This document shows, piece by piece, positions 18,673-27,686 of a DNA stretch of 64,000 nt (its first letter is position 1; each line of letters begins with the position of its first letter). The DNA lies in contig JAKSRR010000002.1 in NCBI GenBank assembly GCA_024403455.1, forward strand, positions 62,001 to 126,000. The letters run 5' to 3'. The DNA comes from Lachnospiraceae bacterium. GTDB lineage: Bacteria; Bacillota; Clostridia; Lachnospirales; Lachnospiraceae. The notes under the pieces are model-generated. The model saw nothing but the letters and a program-made list of their open reading frames with translations. It did no database searches and was not told the origin of the DNA. The position numbers and the translations under genes were made by a program.

Positions 18673-19413
18673 CTATCTTCCTTTATTAATTTTTCTAATC
18701 CAATTTGGCACTAAATAATATACAATTTCTTTCACTGGAATCTTCATTCCATATTTCTTTCTAATCTCAAATCCTTCTTTATAAAATTTCTTTGCATTAT
18801 TAACTTGCATCGAAGTTCCTCCTATTTCATAATCCGAAATAACTCGAGGGACAAATTTATACGAAAGATTCCGCTTAACACATCTCATCCAAAAATCAAA
18901 ATCCATACGGATTTTATATTGGGTATCAAAATACCCTATTCTTTCAAATACTTCTCTTCTTGTAAATGCGCCTTGATGTGGTATTTGACCTTGCCTCCAA
19001 ATTCTATCTATATCATTATATGTATTTTTTGCGCTAATAAACAAATCATTTCCTCTACATACATTATAAAAAATAACGTCTGGTCGTTCTTCTGCCCATT
19101 CACCAGCAACTTGTTCTAAAGAATCTTCGCTTATTAGATAATCTCCAGCATTAAGAAACATTATCAGATCACCCGATGATTTCTTTATTCCTTTATTAAA
19201 CGCATCTGAAATTCCCTTATCCGGCTCACTTATAAACACGTCAATAAACGTTTCAAACTTCTTAATGCGATTAATGGTGTCATCTGTTGATGCACCATCA
19301 ATAACTACATATTCTATATTATCGTAATTTTGATTAATTACAGATGATATTGTTCGTTCTATGGAATTGCTACAATTATATGATATTGTCACAATCGTAA
19401 TTTTGGGGTTCAT
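18673..19413 (-). CDS. Family 2 glycosyltransferase, WcaE-like
   Basis: 246 aa. 'ITIVTISYNCSNSIERTISS' and 'YVVIDGASTDDTINRI' open a GT2 domain. 'DKGISDAFNKGIKKSSGDLIMFLNAGDYL' gives the donor loop, with N-A-G-D replacing a strict DxD, as is usual in the WcaE/GT2 subfamily. 'RMDFDFWMR' near residue 180 is the ED/DxD-like catalytic region. It ends without membrane segments, so it acts in the cytosol. It sits thirteen bases from the GT4 downstream. Family secure; sugar unknown. Confidence 0.88.
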   Translation of the reverse strand: MNPKITIVTISYNCSNSIERTISSVINQNYDNIEYVVIDGASTDDTINRIKKFETFIDVFISEPDKGISDAFNKGIKKSSGDLIMFLNAGDYLISEDSLEQVAGEWAEERPDVIFYNVCRGNDLFISAKNTYNDIDRIWRQGQIPHQGAFTRREVFERIGYFDTQYKIRMDFDFWMRCVKRNLSYKFVPRVISDYEIGGTSMQVNNAKKFYKEGFEIRKKYGMKIPVKEIVYYLVPNWIRKINKGR

Positions 19414-19423
19414 ACTAACTATA

Positions 19424-20344
19424 CTAAGCCAATTTTTTTGATATTCTCTTAATTAATTCTTTCACACCTTCAAATAAAGAAATAACAATTAAATTTCTTG
19501 CCCATACATGATTGAAAAGTTTTGAAATCCTCATATGCGCTTCATGCTTTTCAAACGAAATCGCATCATATTTTTCACTCAACATATGGCCTTGTCTCTC
19601 ACTTATACTATTTCCAAAAAAAACTGTACCTTCTCTCAACGATTTCCACTTAACAGCAACATATTCTTTGGGTTTACGATTAATTACATACGTTCCATAT
19701 GTTTCAAACTCACTAAATCCAGAACCACACAGTTCTTCTTTATCTACAGCGTAAAGAATCTTTTCCCAAAAGCTATCACCTTTTATTGCTTGATTATTTT
19801 GAATAGCATCTATAATCTCATTCATTATCTCCTTTTTTATAAGCATATGCTCAGATATAAAGGAATACTTTTCACAACGTTTTAATCCGCGAAAAAGGCG
19901 ATTCATTGTATCAAAATAGACCTTATTATATTCTCTCTTCACATGGAAAACTCTTCTTCCATCGCCAATCATCGTGTGCAGTTTTTTTAATGGTACGGTA
20001 TCTGCATCCCATACAAGATAATCCGTTTCTTCACAAATTGTCGCATACGCCATCTTTAAGAACTGTTGAAAATACCATCCAACTCGATTATATGCCTTTT
20101 TATCTGTTGTTCGTTTAATTATTAAATCTTTAACGCTTTCGTAATTCATGTGTTCAAAGATACAATCTTCATCTATGAAAACGATTTCTTTGATGCTCCA
20201 TGCGTCGACTATTTTCTTTATTTTGAAGGGCCCTATCACAATTATCTTTCTAGGATTAATAAACTTCCTATAATACCTGTAATACCTTCTAACATTATCA
20301 ACATTATTTTCTATACAAAAAAAAACTAAATCATAATGATTCAA
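19424..20344 (-). CDS. DUF6492 family protein, probable glycosyltransferase
   Basis: 306 aa. It starts 'YDLVFFCIENNVDNVRRYYR', has 'VGWYFQQFLKMAYATI' and then 'DYLVWDADTVPLKK', with a DAD motif at about residue 113 that fits a GT-A metal site. The 'GWY.QQ.LK' block is the DUF6492 hallmark. The start is a TTG at 20344: no in-frame ATG lies near the N-terminus, and GAGGA stands about nine bases before the TTG. It is cytosolic by composition. Function as a sugar transferase is inferred from fold and neighbourhood only. Confidence 0.72.
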   Translation of the reverse strand: MNHYDLVFFCIENNVDNVRRYYRYYRKFINPRKIIVIGPFKIKKIVDAWSIKEIVFIDEDCIFEHMNYESVKDLIIKRTTDKKAYNRVGWYFQQFLKMAYATICEETDYLVWDADTVPLKKLHTMIGDGRRVFHVKREYNKVYFDTMNRLFRGLKRCEKYSFISEHMLIKKEIMNEIIDAIQNNQAIKGDSFWEKILYAVDKEELCGSGFSEFETYGTYVINRKPKEYVAVKWKSLREGTVFFGNSISERQGHMLSEKYDAISFEKHEAHMRISKLFNHVWARNLIVISLFEGVKELIKRISKKLA

Positions 20345-20445
20345 TATCTATTCCTCTTGACTATATACATACTTTTCAACTACACATAAAATTCTCTGAA
20401 TCATATTGTTCACACTTATATCCAAATGAATAACCTATAAGCTAA

Positions 20446-21222
20446 TCATTTACCTATTATCTTATTATATATATTTTGCAATTTTTGAACCATTGAAGGA
20501 TTAATATCCAGTATGGCACCTTTAAAATACACTTTTGCCATGTCAAAATTACTCATTATAGGTCTGCCAGTCTTCCTTACATCATAACCATGTCGTCGCA
20601 ACAATTTGACCCCTGCGTCCATCCACTTTCCGGTTCGAACACCTTCTTCGTAAGGAAATGTGTATTTTGTCATAGTCAGCAAAGGTTGCTTGATTTTCCC
20701 TGATATTAATGATCCTTTTCTTTCAAAATCCCATGCTGACCATTCATCAACAATAAATGAGTAAAGAATTCGTGCATCCCAAACTCCAATTTGCAATGAT
20801 AGCGAGTAAGCCCTACTCTTTTTACACATTGCAACATTTTCTTTTATTTTTTTTTCTTCATCCCATGCGTTATTCACTAACTTTATATTTGCTGCATTAT
20901 AACGTTTTGCATACCACAAAACTTTCTCAATATCTTGATTATTTATGTAATCACATAAGAGATAGTCATCCATCCACAACGAGACATACGGGGTTTTCAC
21001 TTTTCGCATCGCATTTTTTAGCATCTTTGCCCAAGTATTGTCATAAACAATCACATCGTCAAATACAAAATCATTCATATTGTCGATAATTCCATCTGTC
21101 ATTAATACCACCCTATACGGACAGTCCTTCCAATACTTTCTAAACAGTAAGGAAAATGGTTCCCACATTGCGCTATTTTTTTTACACGAATATACGATTA
21201 TTGATAATTCATTAGACATCAT
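20446..21222 (-). CDS. Uncharacterised GT-A-like protein of capsule loci
   Basis: 258 aa, soluble. 'SNELSIIVYSCKKNSAMWEPF' and 'WKDCPYRVVLMTDG' form an opening that I recognise from unnamed capsule-locus proteins. 'TPYVSLWMDDYLLCDYI' near residue 75 could be a metal-binding DD. Later there is 'VWDARILYSFIVDEWSAWDFE'. The two adjacent ATGs at 21222 and 21219 cannot be separated. It has gaps of about 100 and 84 bases on its two sides, larger than is normal here. A glycosyltransferase role is plausible but unproven. Confidence 0.5.
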   Translation of the reverse strand: MMSNELSIIVYSCKKNSAMWEPFSLLFRKYWKDCPYRVVLMTDGIIDNMNDFVFDDVIVYDNTWAKMLKNAMRKVKTPYVSLWMDDYLLCDYINNQDIEKVLWYAKRYNAANIKLVNNAWDEEKKIKENVAMCKKSRAYSLSLQIGVWDARILYSFIVDEWSAWDFERKGSLISGKIKQPLLTMTKYTFPYEEGVRTGKWMDAGVKLLRRHGYDVRKTGRPIMSNFDMAKVYFKGAILDINPSMVQKLQNIYNKIIGK

Positions 21223-21306
21223 TCCGAAGTTCTCTCAATCACTAGTTTCCTAATATATATTATATGAGTTATCCATATTAATTCCCAATACAATGACATA
21301 GCATAC

Positions 21307-22167
21307 CTATGGCATTGCATATAAAACTGTCTCTGCTACTTTTTGCGCATGATGACGCACATAAAATTTATAATCCAGTTTCCAACTATTAATCAGTTCA
21401 AATATTCTCAACATATCTTCATCGCTATGATAAATGCATATTGCTAATTTAGGACGTTTTCTCACAATAGTTGAATATGCACCTAACAAAGCATTATATT
21501 CCCCCCCCTCAATATCCATCTTAACAAATGTTGCATGCTGACAGTCAGATACAGAATCAATTTTACAGGCTTTTACGCACTCCCCCGCATTTTCGTTAAT
21601 CTTAGAACTGCTTCCTTTTCCACCCTCAAAAGATATATATGTATCTTCATTCCAAACGACACAATTCTTAATAACTATCTCTTCCTTAACCATCTTTCTA
21701 ATAGATCTACAATTTTTATCGTCTCCCTCAAAAGCTATAATCTTCTGAAACTTTCTATTTGAGTAACGTAAAAAGGCCCTTATACTATCACCATTGTAGG
21801 CGCCACAATCCACAAAAACTTCGCTATCCGTTAACATCACAATGTCCTTAGGAAAATACTGATCCTTTCTACTGTACTCTGGCCTCTTACTGATATCATG
21901 TGTTTGCCTGTACTCTACTGCCTTCATAAAGATTTCCCTCGACTTCTCGTCTGATAATCTATCACACATATTTTTCACTCTATTTTCATTTCTCGCAAAA
22001 AATACTTGTGCACTTTTCATCTCTTCAGTTGGGCATTTCTGATCTTTCTTATATTCTCTATCATTGTACTTTTTACACAGTTTAGACTCAATTAATGCAT
22101 CCGCTATAGCCTCTCCTAAAACTGTCCTTCTTAAAAACAGAATTATATTCCACAAAATAGTTTTCAT
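21307..22167 (-). CDS. FkbM-family methyltransferase
   Basis: 286 aa. The ATG at 22167 is chosen because GGGAGAGGG lies just before it; the reading frame extends another 41 codons upstream without such support. 'EVFVDCGAYNGDSIRAFLRY' is motif I, 'IIAFEGDDKNC' carries the ribose-binding acid and 'ATFVKMDIEGGEYNALLGAY' is the FkbM signature. The Gly-Gly codons of that motif form a run of eight G on the coding strand at 21501-21508. It probably O-methylates a sugar. Unlike FkbM at 15151 it has a 70-residue N-terminal helical extension. Confidence 0.85.
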   Translation of the reverse strand: MKTILWNIILFLRRTVLGEAIADALIESKLCKKYNDREYKKDQKCPTEEMKSAQVFFARNENRVKNMCDRLSDEKSREIFMKAVEYRQTHDISKRPEYSRKDQYFPKDIVMLTDSEVFVDCGAYNGDSIRAFLRYSNRKFQKIIAFEGDDKNCRSIRKMVKEEIVIKNCVVWNEDTYISFEGGKGSSSKINENAGECVKACKIDSVSDCQHATFVKMDIEGGEYNALLGAYSTIVRKRPKLAICIYHSDEDMLRIFELINSWKLDYKFYVRHHAQKVAETVLYAMP

Positions 22168-22304
22168 GCCCTCTCCCTTCGTAATAAAACGCCGTCTTGT
22201 ATAGACTATCCTTGACTGGTAAATAATGCATATCTTATAATCGATGATTATTTTTACTATAATACCCAAACAATCTACTCTTGTTCCCAAAATCGAAGGT
22301 TCCC

Positions 22305-22409
22305 CTAGATAACAACCACTCTGCGCAATCTGTCCTTCATTCTTTGTAGGAAAAAGAGCGATGAAATAATTGACACAATCAGCGATAAAAGGCGGGGGCT
22401 CTCTTCCAT
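22305..22409 (-). CDS. Possible small membrane peptide or 3' remnant
   Basis: A 34-codon open frame lies in the gap between a GT2 and an FkbM gene. It reads as 'SPRLLSLIVSIISSLFFLQR' preceded by MEE and followed by a basic tail with 'KDRLRR'. It looks like one membrane helix with a positive-inside end. No ribosome site precedes its ATG, which begins five bases after the upstream stop. It may be the last helix of a deleted membrane protein rather than a gene. The rest of the 246-base gap is AT-rich with nothing else recognised. Confidence 0.22.
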   Translation of the reverse strand: MEESPRLLSLIVSIISSLFFLQRMKDRLRRVVVI

Positions 22410-22413
22410 ATTT

Positions 22414-23442
22414 TTACTGTTTCCACTCACTTCTATCTGCTGCCTCTTTCTTAAAGAGACCTTGTATCGTACCTATTCCGTATATCCAGAGCGTTATCCA
22501 GCAAATTGGAAAATGATATTTCCATGCCGCCATGTCTCCTTTTCTTGCATAGCCAATAAACATCTGTATTATTAAGGGGATAATAGTAACACAACATAAT
22601 GCAAAAAGAACGATTTTCCCTTTTCCAACCTTGCTCCAAGGATACTTTCTTCCTTTTGCATCGGAAAAAAATAAATAATCTTTTATCCTCCGATTCTGCT
22701 TCCTTCTAAAAGTCTTAAGATCTGGGCAAAATAAGTGAACAATTCCGGTCTTCACTTTTGCCACTCTTAACTCTGGATCTTTCTTAAAAAGTTCCCACAA
22801 AACATCAATATCAAATAGATAATCACCCTCGAAATTCTCTATTAATTCTTTACGTCTCATAAAGAATCCGTTTGCACCAATCGTAGGAATCATATCTGCA
22901 CGAAATCTTATAGAAAGATAGTCTCCGCAATCTACCTCTTCCCGTTGTACCGTTGTCCACTTTTTTGTGATAGCATTATACCTATCATAATTTCCTGTGA
23001 ACATGCAGAGCGGATCACCTAGTCCCATCATAGCGAAATATCGATTAAGCGGCTCATCTTGTTTTCGATAAGTAAATTCAATAGGTTCTGAGGCAACAAT
23101 CTGTGCATCTTCAAATGGCTGCATCATCCGCGTAATCCAATTCTTTTCTGGTATGATATTATCCGAATCAAGAAGCAGGATAATCTCACCCATTGCGGCT
23201 CTCACCCCAACAGCTTTCCCAGCTTCTGCTGTCTTTAGTGGATTATCTATTATGGAAATACATATATCATTCTTATCCGAATATTCCTGCAGTTTCTGAA
23301 TAGTACCATCTGTCGATCCGCCATCAGCTACAACAATATCTATCATGTTATGTGGGTAATCCTGTTCCCATATTGCATCAAGGTACATTTCCAATGTACG
23401 CATAGAATTAAGCATGGGAGTTACTATGGTCAAAGTCTTCAT
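22414..23442 (-). CDS. Family 2 glycosyltransferase, membrane-anchored
   Basis: 342 aa. 'LTIVTPMLNSMRTLEMYLDA', 'IVVADGGSTDGTIQKL' and 'IILLLDSDNIIPEKNW' (DSD) make a standard GT2 domain. Residues 205-260 include 'FDIDVLWELF' and a strongly basic stretch, then two hydrophobic segments around 275-325. This is like integral GT2 enzymes that work on lipid carriers at the inner face. The ATG at 23442 is 25 bases from the GT4 upstream. Family secure; sugar unknown. Confidence 0.88.
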   Translation of the reverse strand: MKTLTIVTPMLNSMRTLEMYLDAIWEQDYPHNMIDIVVADGGSTDGTIQKLQEYSDKNDICISIIDNPLKTAEAGKAVGVRAAMGEIILLLDSDNIIPEKNWITRMMQPFEDAQIVASEPIEFTYRKQDEPLNRYFAMMGLGDPLCMFTGNYDRYNAITKKWTTVQREEVDCGDYLSIRFRADMIPTIGANGFFMRRKELIENFEGDYLFDIDVLWELFKKDPELRVAKVKTGIVHLFCPDLKTFRRKQNRRIKDYLFFSDAKGRKYPWSKVGKGKIVLFALCCVTIIPLIIQMFIGYARKGDMAAWKYHFPICWITLWIYGIGTIQGLFKKEAADRSEWKQ

Positions 23443-23467
23443 TCTTTTTTCTTTTCTATGTTATTGA

Positions 23468-24586
23468 TTACTTAAAGACACTAAGAAACTTTTCTTTTGT
23501 TCTTTCATACGTAAATAGATTGGCATAATGATAGGCTTCTTTCTGCACCACATCATACTTCTCTTTATTTGCTATGCATTCCTTCATCAAACTGGAGATA
23601 CCTTCTGCCGATTTGTTATTACATAAATATCCTGCATTTCCAAAATCCACAGCATCTCTTGTTCCCGGTGCATCATAGGTAATACTTGGTGTTCCTAACG
23701 CTGCCGCTTCTGTAATAATCATCCCCCATCCTTCTCTTATAGACGGGAAAATCAGTGCCTTTCCGTCAGCCATCAGCTCATGCTTTTTATCTTCCGAAAC
23801 AAACCCCCAGGTAACAACATCGTTTGTCTCTGCATCACCGATAGATAATTCTAATCTACAACACAAAGGTTCTAAAACTTCACTAATGTACTGTTCATCC
23901 TTTTTTCCTACAACCCATAGTTTTGCCTTTGGTTCAGTCTTTTTCACCTCTGCAAGCGCTTCTATGGATACATTAATTCCTTTATATTTAGAATATCTTC
24001 CAACAAAAATAAAGTTTGGTGCTTTTTCTTTTTCAAAATTCACGTTTCTGTTCAACAAAGAATCATCAAGACAAATTGGTACGACATGCACTTTTTCTGG
24101 TTTGAAACCAATTTTCACCAAATCTTCTTTTGTTGATTCCGATTCCGTAATGGTAGTGTCATCCTTATTTAACCTAAGCATGGGAGTCTCAGCAACTTTT
24201 CCAACCCAAGAAATTGGTGGTTTCATATTAATGTCCCAAATTTCTCGAGTGAGTTGCCAAATCATGAAAATTCTTTTCTCCTTAGGCACCCAAAATTTGG
24301 TAAAAAACCGAAATGTGTTACACTGATCGATTACATAATCAATTTGGTTCTGATGTTTCTTGTAATAACTCCGCGCTGTCGCAATAATATTTGAAACACG
24401 CCCCGCTCTCCTATATACTACGCCATCAATGGTTTCTCTTGCTTCTAATCCTTCTTCCATCGGAGCAAGATGTACCACTTTAATACCTGCCTCCACCGCA
24501 GCCTTCAATAATTGATGCGTAAGCACTTCTGCTCCACCATGTGCATTTGATTTTATATCTCTCCAAGATAATGCTAAAATATTCAC
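23468..24586 (-). CDS. Family 4 glycosyltransferase
   Basis: 372 aa. 'NAHGGAEVLTHQLLKAAVEAG' is the acceptor-domain glycine loop, and 'FVGRYSKYKGINVSIEAL' with 'IFPSIREGWGMIITEAAALGTPSI' forms the GT4 donor site, including the E-x7-E pair. The start is a GTG at 24586 with AAAGGTAG eight bases before it; no ATG lies nearby in frame. It is cytosolic. 'GTRDAVDFGNAGYLC' closes the domain. Family secure; donor not determined. Confidence 0.9.
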   Translation of the reverse strand: MNILALSWRDIKSNAHGGAEVLTHQLLKAAVEAGIKVVHLAPMEEGLEARETIDGVVYRRAGRVSNIIATARSYYKKHQNQIDYVIDQCNTFRFFTKFWVPKEKRIFMIWQLTREIWDINMKPPISWVGKVAETPMLRLNKDDTTITESESTKEDLVKIGFKPEKVHVVPICLDDSLLNRNVNFEKEKAPNFIFVGRYSKYKGINVSIEALAEVKKTEPKAKLWVVGKKDEQYISEVLEPLCCRLELSIGDAETNDVVTWGFVSEDKKHELMADGKALIFPSIREGWGMIITEAAALGTPSITYDAPGTRDAVDFGNAGYLCNNKSAEGISSLMKECIANKEKYDVVQKEAYHYANLFTYERTKEKFLSVFK

Positions 24587-24674
24587 TATTCTACCTTTTC
24601 CTACATCTGTTTTTCAGATATATGTTCATTGTAAAACCAGAATCTGAAAGCCCAGACTTCTCATTAAAAGTCAA

Positions 24675-25766
24675 TTAAATATACATGCCATCTAGCCAAA
24701 CAATAACTCTATTACACAGAGACCCTTTAGTTATGATTTTTATTCCTTTTTCAACAACTTCTCCAATAATGCACCCTGCCGCAACAACAAGAATCAATAT
24801 TATTGGAACTGCAAAATATATCAAGCCTTTTTCATACCAGTATGATATGTGAAAAATATGCTCCCATATTTTAAAATCAAAGCGCCATAACACTGGCACC
24901 GCATGTATCATGTAAATATACCCCGTATTTCTCGCAACACACCTGATTATGGCGTTCTCTTTCCCCCCCACATTCTTTAATCCTAAGAAAAGGCCCAGTG
25001 AACATATAAATCCGGGTAATGCAGCATAATCTGCCGCAAAATGGTTTGCAGCACTATTTATGATACCTATATCCGTAGCACTACCTAATACAAAAAAAAA
25101 GACTATCGAAAAATAACCAACAATCGCCAGCCAAATTCCTCTTACACCGTCAAAACGACAAATCTTACTATCTGGGTAGAATTTAATATAGCCAACCAAC
25201 AAATACAAGTAAGTAAACCAAATAAATTCGCTGAACAAGGGTACCGAAAACGAAGTTGGTACAACCATTAAGGTTTCAACAAATATGATAAATATCAGAC
25301 CAATCAGTAAAATAGTCTTATGTTGTCTTCTTGAGACATTCTGCATTAACCTACTGATAAATGGCGCAAATAACAATAGTAATAAGTACTCACACATATA
25401 CCACTGTGGTCGTCCAATGATTGGAAAAAATGCTTGCATTACATATACCGATTTTAATGGTGCTATTCTTGTCGCAACAGCTATAATGGTGATGAACACA
25501 TTTACTATAAATACTCGCAACCACATTTTCAAAAAGCGTTCTCCAGAAAACTCTTTTCCAACTAAAAACCATGCCGAGACCATCACAAAACAATTGATAG
25601 CTAGACGTTCACCATTTCCTAATATTTCCTGAAACAAGAATACCCCAACATCATCTTTTATTCCAATATTTACTAGTATAGATTCTGACTGCATATGTCC
25701 GAATACAATAAGTACTATACTTATGACTCGAAGTAAATCCAGTCCCGTATTTCTCGTCCATTTCAT
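24675..25766 (-). CDS. Acyltransferase family 3 membrane protein
   Basis: 363 aa, about ten membrane helices. 'NTGLDLLRVISIVLIVFGHMQSE' carries the conserved R and H, and 'PIIGRPQWYMCEYLLLLLF' and 'YIYMIHAVP' are further family landmarks. It should O-acetylate a sugar using acetyl-CoA. The ATG at 25766 is the nearest to the family start; the frame reaches a TTG at 25784, and neither has a clear ribosome site. It follows an ABC flippase and a tiny remnant-like reading frame. Confidence 0.85.
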   Translation of the reverse strand: MKWTRNTGLDLLRVISIVLIVFGHMQSESILVNIGIKDDVGVFLFQEILGNGERLAINCFVMVSAWFLVGKEFSGERFLKMWLRVFIVNVFITIIAVATRIAPLKSVYVMQAFFPIIGRPQWYMCEYLLLLLFAPFISRLMQNVSRRQHKTILLIGLIFIIFVETLMVVPTSFSVPLFSEFIWFTYLYLLVGYIKFYPDSKICRFDGVRGIWLAIVGYFSIVFFFVLGSATDIGIINSAANHFAADYAALPGFICSLGLFLGLKNVGGKENAIIRCVARNTGYIYMIHAVPVLWRFDFKIWEHIFHISYWYEKGLIYFAVPIILILVVAAGCIIGEVVEKGIKIITKGSLCNRVIVWLDGMYI

Positions 25767-25830
25767 CTTTACATTATCAACCAATTACTGTATCATCCCA
25801 CCCTATTTCATTTTTGTTATTCAAAACAAT

Positions 25831-25932
25831 TCAGTAATATGTTTCAACAAAATCAAGACTTTCTCTATCACGCATAAGGTGTTCTCTTTCTTCTATTGTC
25901 AATTCGCATGTACTCTTTGTAATATTCACCAT
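25831..25932 (-). CDS. 33-aa frame homologous to the C-terminal tail of the GT-C protein at 29180
   Basis: This short frame starts seven bases after the ABC transporter stop. Residues 3-33 align without gaps to the last 31 residues of the 739-aa membrane protein at 29180-31399. I count 17 identical positions, centred on 'ELTI[ED]ERE' and ending 'DF' then Tyr. GGGGAG touches the ATG, so spacing is poor; a GTG one codon later is no better placed. It is either a fossil tail left when a second copy of the large gene was deleted, or a small co-expressed tail peptide. I favour the fossil. Confidence 0.5.
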   Translation of the reverse strand: MVNITKSTCELTIEEREHLMRDRESLDFVETYY

Positions 25933-25937
25933 CTCCC

Positions 25938-27665
25938 CTACTTTCTTTTTACTTCCCCGTTCTCAACCTTATAAATCACATCACATTTTTCAATCGTTGA
26001 TAATCTATGGGCAATCATAATCATAGTTTTCTTGCCTTGTAATGCTTCTATAGAATTCATAAGTTCTTTTTCAGTTTCATTATCAAGAGCTGATGTTGCC
26101 TCATCAAACACAAGCACATCCGGATTTCTGTATAAGGCTCTTGCGATACCCACGCGCTGTCTCTGTCCACCAGACATACGTACTCCTCGTTCGCCAACCA
26201 TCGTATCTAGACCTTCCGGAAGAGACAAGACAAACTCTTTAAGCTGCGCTTCTCCAATAGCTTCCCAAACCTTTGCTTCGTCTATCTCTTCCGATTTTAT
26301 ACCAAAAGCAATATTGTTTCGAATTGTATCATCTGTAAGATAAATAGATTGCGGAATATATCCAATTCTTCCACCCCACTTTCTCTTTGTTGCATGAATA
26401 TCTACCCCATCAACTAAAACCTTACCTTTTGTGGGTTCCAAAAGTCCTAGAATAATGTCTGCCGTAGTTGTCTTTCCACCACCAGAAGGTCCCACAAACG
26501 CTATCGACTGTCCCTTCTGGATTTCGAGATTCACATTTCTCAGTACATCTTTGTTCATACCTTCGTATCGATAGAACACTCCTTCTAGACATATATCTTT
26601 CTGGAAATCTACAACACCCGCCACTTCCTTCTGACAATCATATTTTTCTAACTCATCAACTTCTTTAATATCCTCATAAATTTGATTAACGCCGGCCTTC
26701 GCATAAACCATTGTATTCATACTTCCTACAATCGTGTTTACAGCAGGAAGCAATTTGTATGCCGCAACACAAAATGCTGCAATTTGCGGGATAATAGCAT
26801 CATAATTCTCATTAAATGAAACACTGTATCCTAGGAAAAGAAGAATCCCAGCAATACACATTGTTTCAATCAGATTCTTTGGAATCAGACTAAAGATATT
26901 ATATTTCGCCATATTTTCTACTTTACGATGGTGTGTCCGATCAAAAGCCTCCGTAAAGTAGGATTCATTCTCCATAATCTTAATCTCTTTAACACCATTA
27001 AATGCCTGTCTTACATGTTTATCCAGTTCACCACTAACCTCCTGGTTCACCTTACCATAATGTCGAAATTTTTTATTCAGCACAAAATAACTTAACCAGC
27101 AACAGAAACCAAGAATTAATGCTATTACTAACGTCATCTTTGGATTGGTGATAATGAGATATCCAACGATACAAAGAGTCATCAATGCACCTGACATTAC
27201 CTTAAGTAAGCTAATAACTGACTCAAATAAGGACGCTGTATCTAAATCAACACAACGAAATAGTTCCGAACTATTCTTATTTAAATGATAGGAATAAGGT
27301 TGTTTAAGATAAGCATTCATAAGTCTGAGAGTTACTTTTCTTTTAAATACCATAGAAAACAAGAACTGATGGTTATAGACATAAATCAAAAAGACAGACT
27401 TGAGGATGTAAATCAGGATTGTTGCCGCCACCAGCCACCAGATAACCTGCGACCTGGTCGTAGCTCCCGTCACCTTCATAACAGTCGCTTCTATCCAGTT
27501 TGCGCCCAATTCTCCCTGATCCATGGCCAGATTGATAATTGGCATAATAATAGCGATACCAAGAAGTTCTGCGAAAGAAGCCAAAAAATTGAGTATAAAT
27601 ACCCCAACAAATCCTGCTTTATCTTTTTTATCTAAAAGATATCGTAATTTCTTTAATGTGTCCAT
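25938..27665 (-). CDS. ABC flippase, PglK/MsbA-like half transporter
   Basis: 575 aa. Six membrane helices in residues 15-310 are followed by one ATPase domain. It has Walker A 'GPSGGGKTTTADIILGLL', signature 'MSGGQRQRVGIARAL', Walker B 'VLVFDEATSALD' and H-loop 'MIMIAHRLSTIEK'. It should act as a homodimer. PglK relatives flip lipid-linked oligosaccharides, and the locus makes that the likely cargo. It is closely similar to the transporter at 46698-48428, from 'LGI.I.MPI.NLAMD' to 'LLPAVN....'. It follows an unusual protein at 27687 by 21 bases. Confidence 0.88.
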   Translation of the reverse strand: MDTLKKLRYLLDKKDKAGFVGVFILNFLASFAELLGIAIIMPIINLAMDQGELGANWIEATVMKVTGATTRSQVIWWLVAATILIYILKSVFLIYVYNHQFLFSMVFKRKVTLRLMNAYLKQPYSYHLNKNSSELFRCVDLDTASLFESVISLLKVMSGALMTLCIVGYLIITNPKMTLVIALILGFCCWLSYFVLNKKFRHYGKVNQEVSGELDKHVRQAFNGVKEIKIMENESYFTEAFDRTHHRKVENMAKYNIFSLIPKNLIETMCIAGILLFLGYSVSFNENYDAIIPQIAAFCVAAYKLLPAVNTIVGSMNTMVYAKAGVNQIYEDIKEVDELEKYDCQKEVAGVVDFQKDICLEGVFYRYEGMNKDVLRNVNLEIQKGQSIAFVGPSGGGKTTTADIILGLLEPTKGKVLVDGVDIHATKRKWGGRIGYIPQSIYLTDDTIRNNIAFGIKSEEIDEAKVWEAIGEAQLKEFVLSLPEGLDTMVGERGVRMSGGQRQRVGIARALYRNPDVLVFDEATSALDNETEKELMNSIEALQGKKTMIMIAHRLSTIEKCDVIYKVENGEVKRK

Positions 27666-27686
27666 TATAGTATGGAGCTCTCTTTC

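Noticed and set aside
22168..22290. 41-codon N-terminal extension of the FkbM protein
   Set aside because: The ATG at 22167 has a strong ribosome site and gives the natural start; the extension is not FkbM-like.
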